Position numbers and translations under genes: made by a program
Source: Lepturacanthus savala
Lineage: Eukaryota; Chordata; Actinopteri; Scombriformes; Trichiuridae
Length of the DNA stretch: 64,000 nt
Direction of reading: 5' to 3'
Assembly (NCBI GenBank): GCA_030544235.1
Contig: CM060463.1
Location: 18,291,690 to 18,355,689 of the forward strand
Part shown: in pieces, positions 63,651 to 64,000 of the stretch
Position numbering within the stretch: the first letter of the stretch is position 1
Layout of the letters: every line of letters begins with the position of its first letter
Notes under the pieces: model-generated
The model's database searches: none
What the model was told of the DNA's origin: nothing
The model's input: the letters and a program-made list of their open reading frames with translations, nothing else

Positions 63651-64000
63651 AAGTGACAGTGCTCTATTTTAAACTCCACAAAAACACACAATAAACATCA
63701 AAAACAGAAAAAAAAAAAAAAATGTTTTCAAATGGCTGTCAGCCAATGGCTGACATGAGTCAGGCACAATCTTTGTAGAACACGGAGGTCTTGTTTTTTG
63801 TTTAGTTGATGACAAAATGAGTACTTAGGTTGTTTTACTGTGCCATGTCACCGTTGGTGAATGAAGACTGCTTTAAAAGTTATATAAATGGTAAACGGAC
63901 TGCAATCACATGGGGCTTTTTCCCTACATTGTCAGGCCAAAGCCCTTTATGATTTCTGCCTCTCATTCACCCATTTAGACACACACCAACTGTGGTGGAG
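63651..64000. other. Non-coding right edge
   Basis: Contains a poly-A run at about 63708-63722 and a short inverted pair 'tggctgtcagcc' / 'ggctgaca'. No gene. Confidence 0.35.

Overview
The window looks like AT-rich, repeat-laden intronic DNA from a teleost fish nuclear genome, most likely a percomorph. The evidence is eukaryotic split coding sequence with GT/AG splice sites, a Tc1-type transposon, L2-like LINE fragments, a tRNA-headed SINE, several MITE families and abundant (TA)n, (GT)n and (AAT)n microsatellites. Almost all of the open reading frames in the window are chance ORFs in non-coding DNA or repeats. I found no rRNA, tRNA gene, CRISPR array or bacterial-style operon.

The only host gene I can support is fhit (fragile histidine triad, diadenosine triphosphate hydrolase), on the minus strand. 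Three consecutive coding exons are visible: 60412-60267 (48 complete codons plus a split codon), 58160-58131 (10 codons) and 46790-46722 (23 codons, carrying the HVHVHV catalytic motif). They match residues 35-116 of the 147-residue human protein, without gaps, as I know it. The first coding exon lies beyond the right edge or was not recognised. The last coding exon (about 31 residues) was not found in the 46.7 kb to the left, so that stretch is probably a very long last intron.

Layout from left to right. 1-9 kb: AT-rich DNA with a reversed L2-type LINE tail, a 26-bp minisatellite and a teleost MITE. 8.9-10 kb: a decayed L2-like LINE. 10.9-15.3 kb: a cluster of perfect palindromes (58 bp, a 39-bp-arm hairpin, 44 bp) and a SINE with a 13-bp target duplication. 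15.6-25.6 kb: a dispersed 'gggaacatagg' family, a telomere-like minisatellite and a MITE. 28.5 kb: a palindromic hAT MITE with an 8-bp target duplication. 33.6-34.6 kb: a 1-kb purine-rich strand. 36 kb: a C32/A run. 37.6-39.0 kb: a dead Tc1 element inside a long (TA)n array. 39.6-42.5 kb: a TIR element with a paralogue at 19.6-20.4 kb. 46.7-60.4 kb: the fhit exons with introns of 11.3 kb and 2.1 kb. 60.5-61.4 kb: a TTAA-flanked MITE and an LTR-like fragment.

The theme that ties the window together is fragile-site architecture. In mammals FHIT spans the common fragile site FRA3B, which has huge introns and flexible AT-dinucleotide tracts. This fish locus shows an expanded fhit with at least seven (TA)n tracts and several extrudable palindromes.
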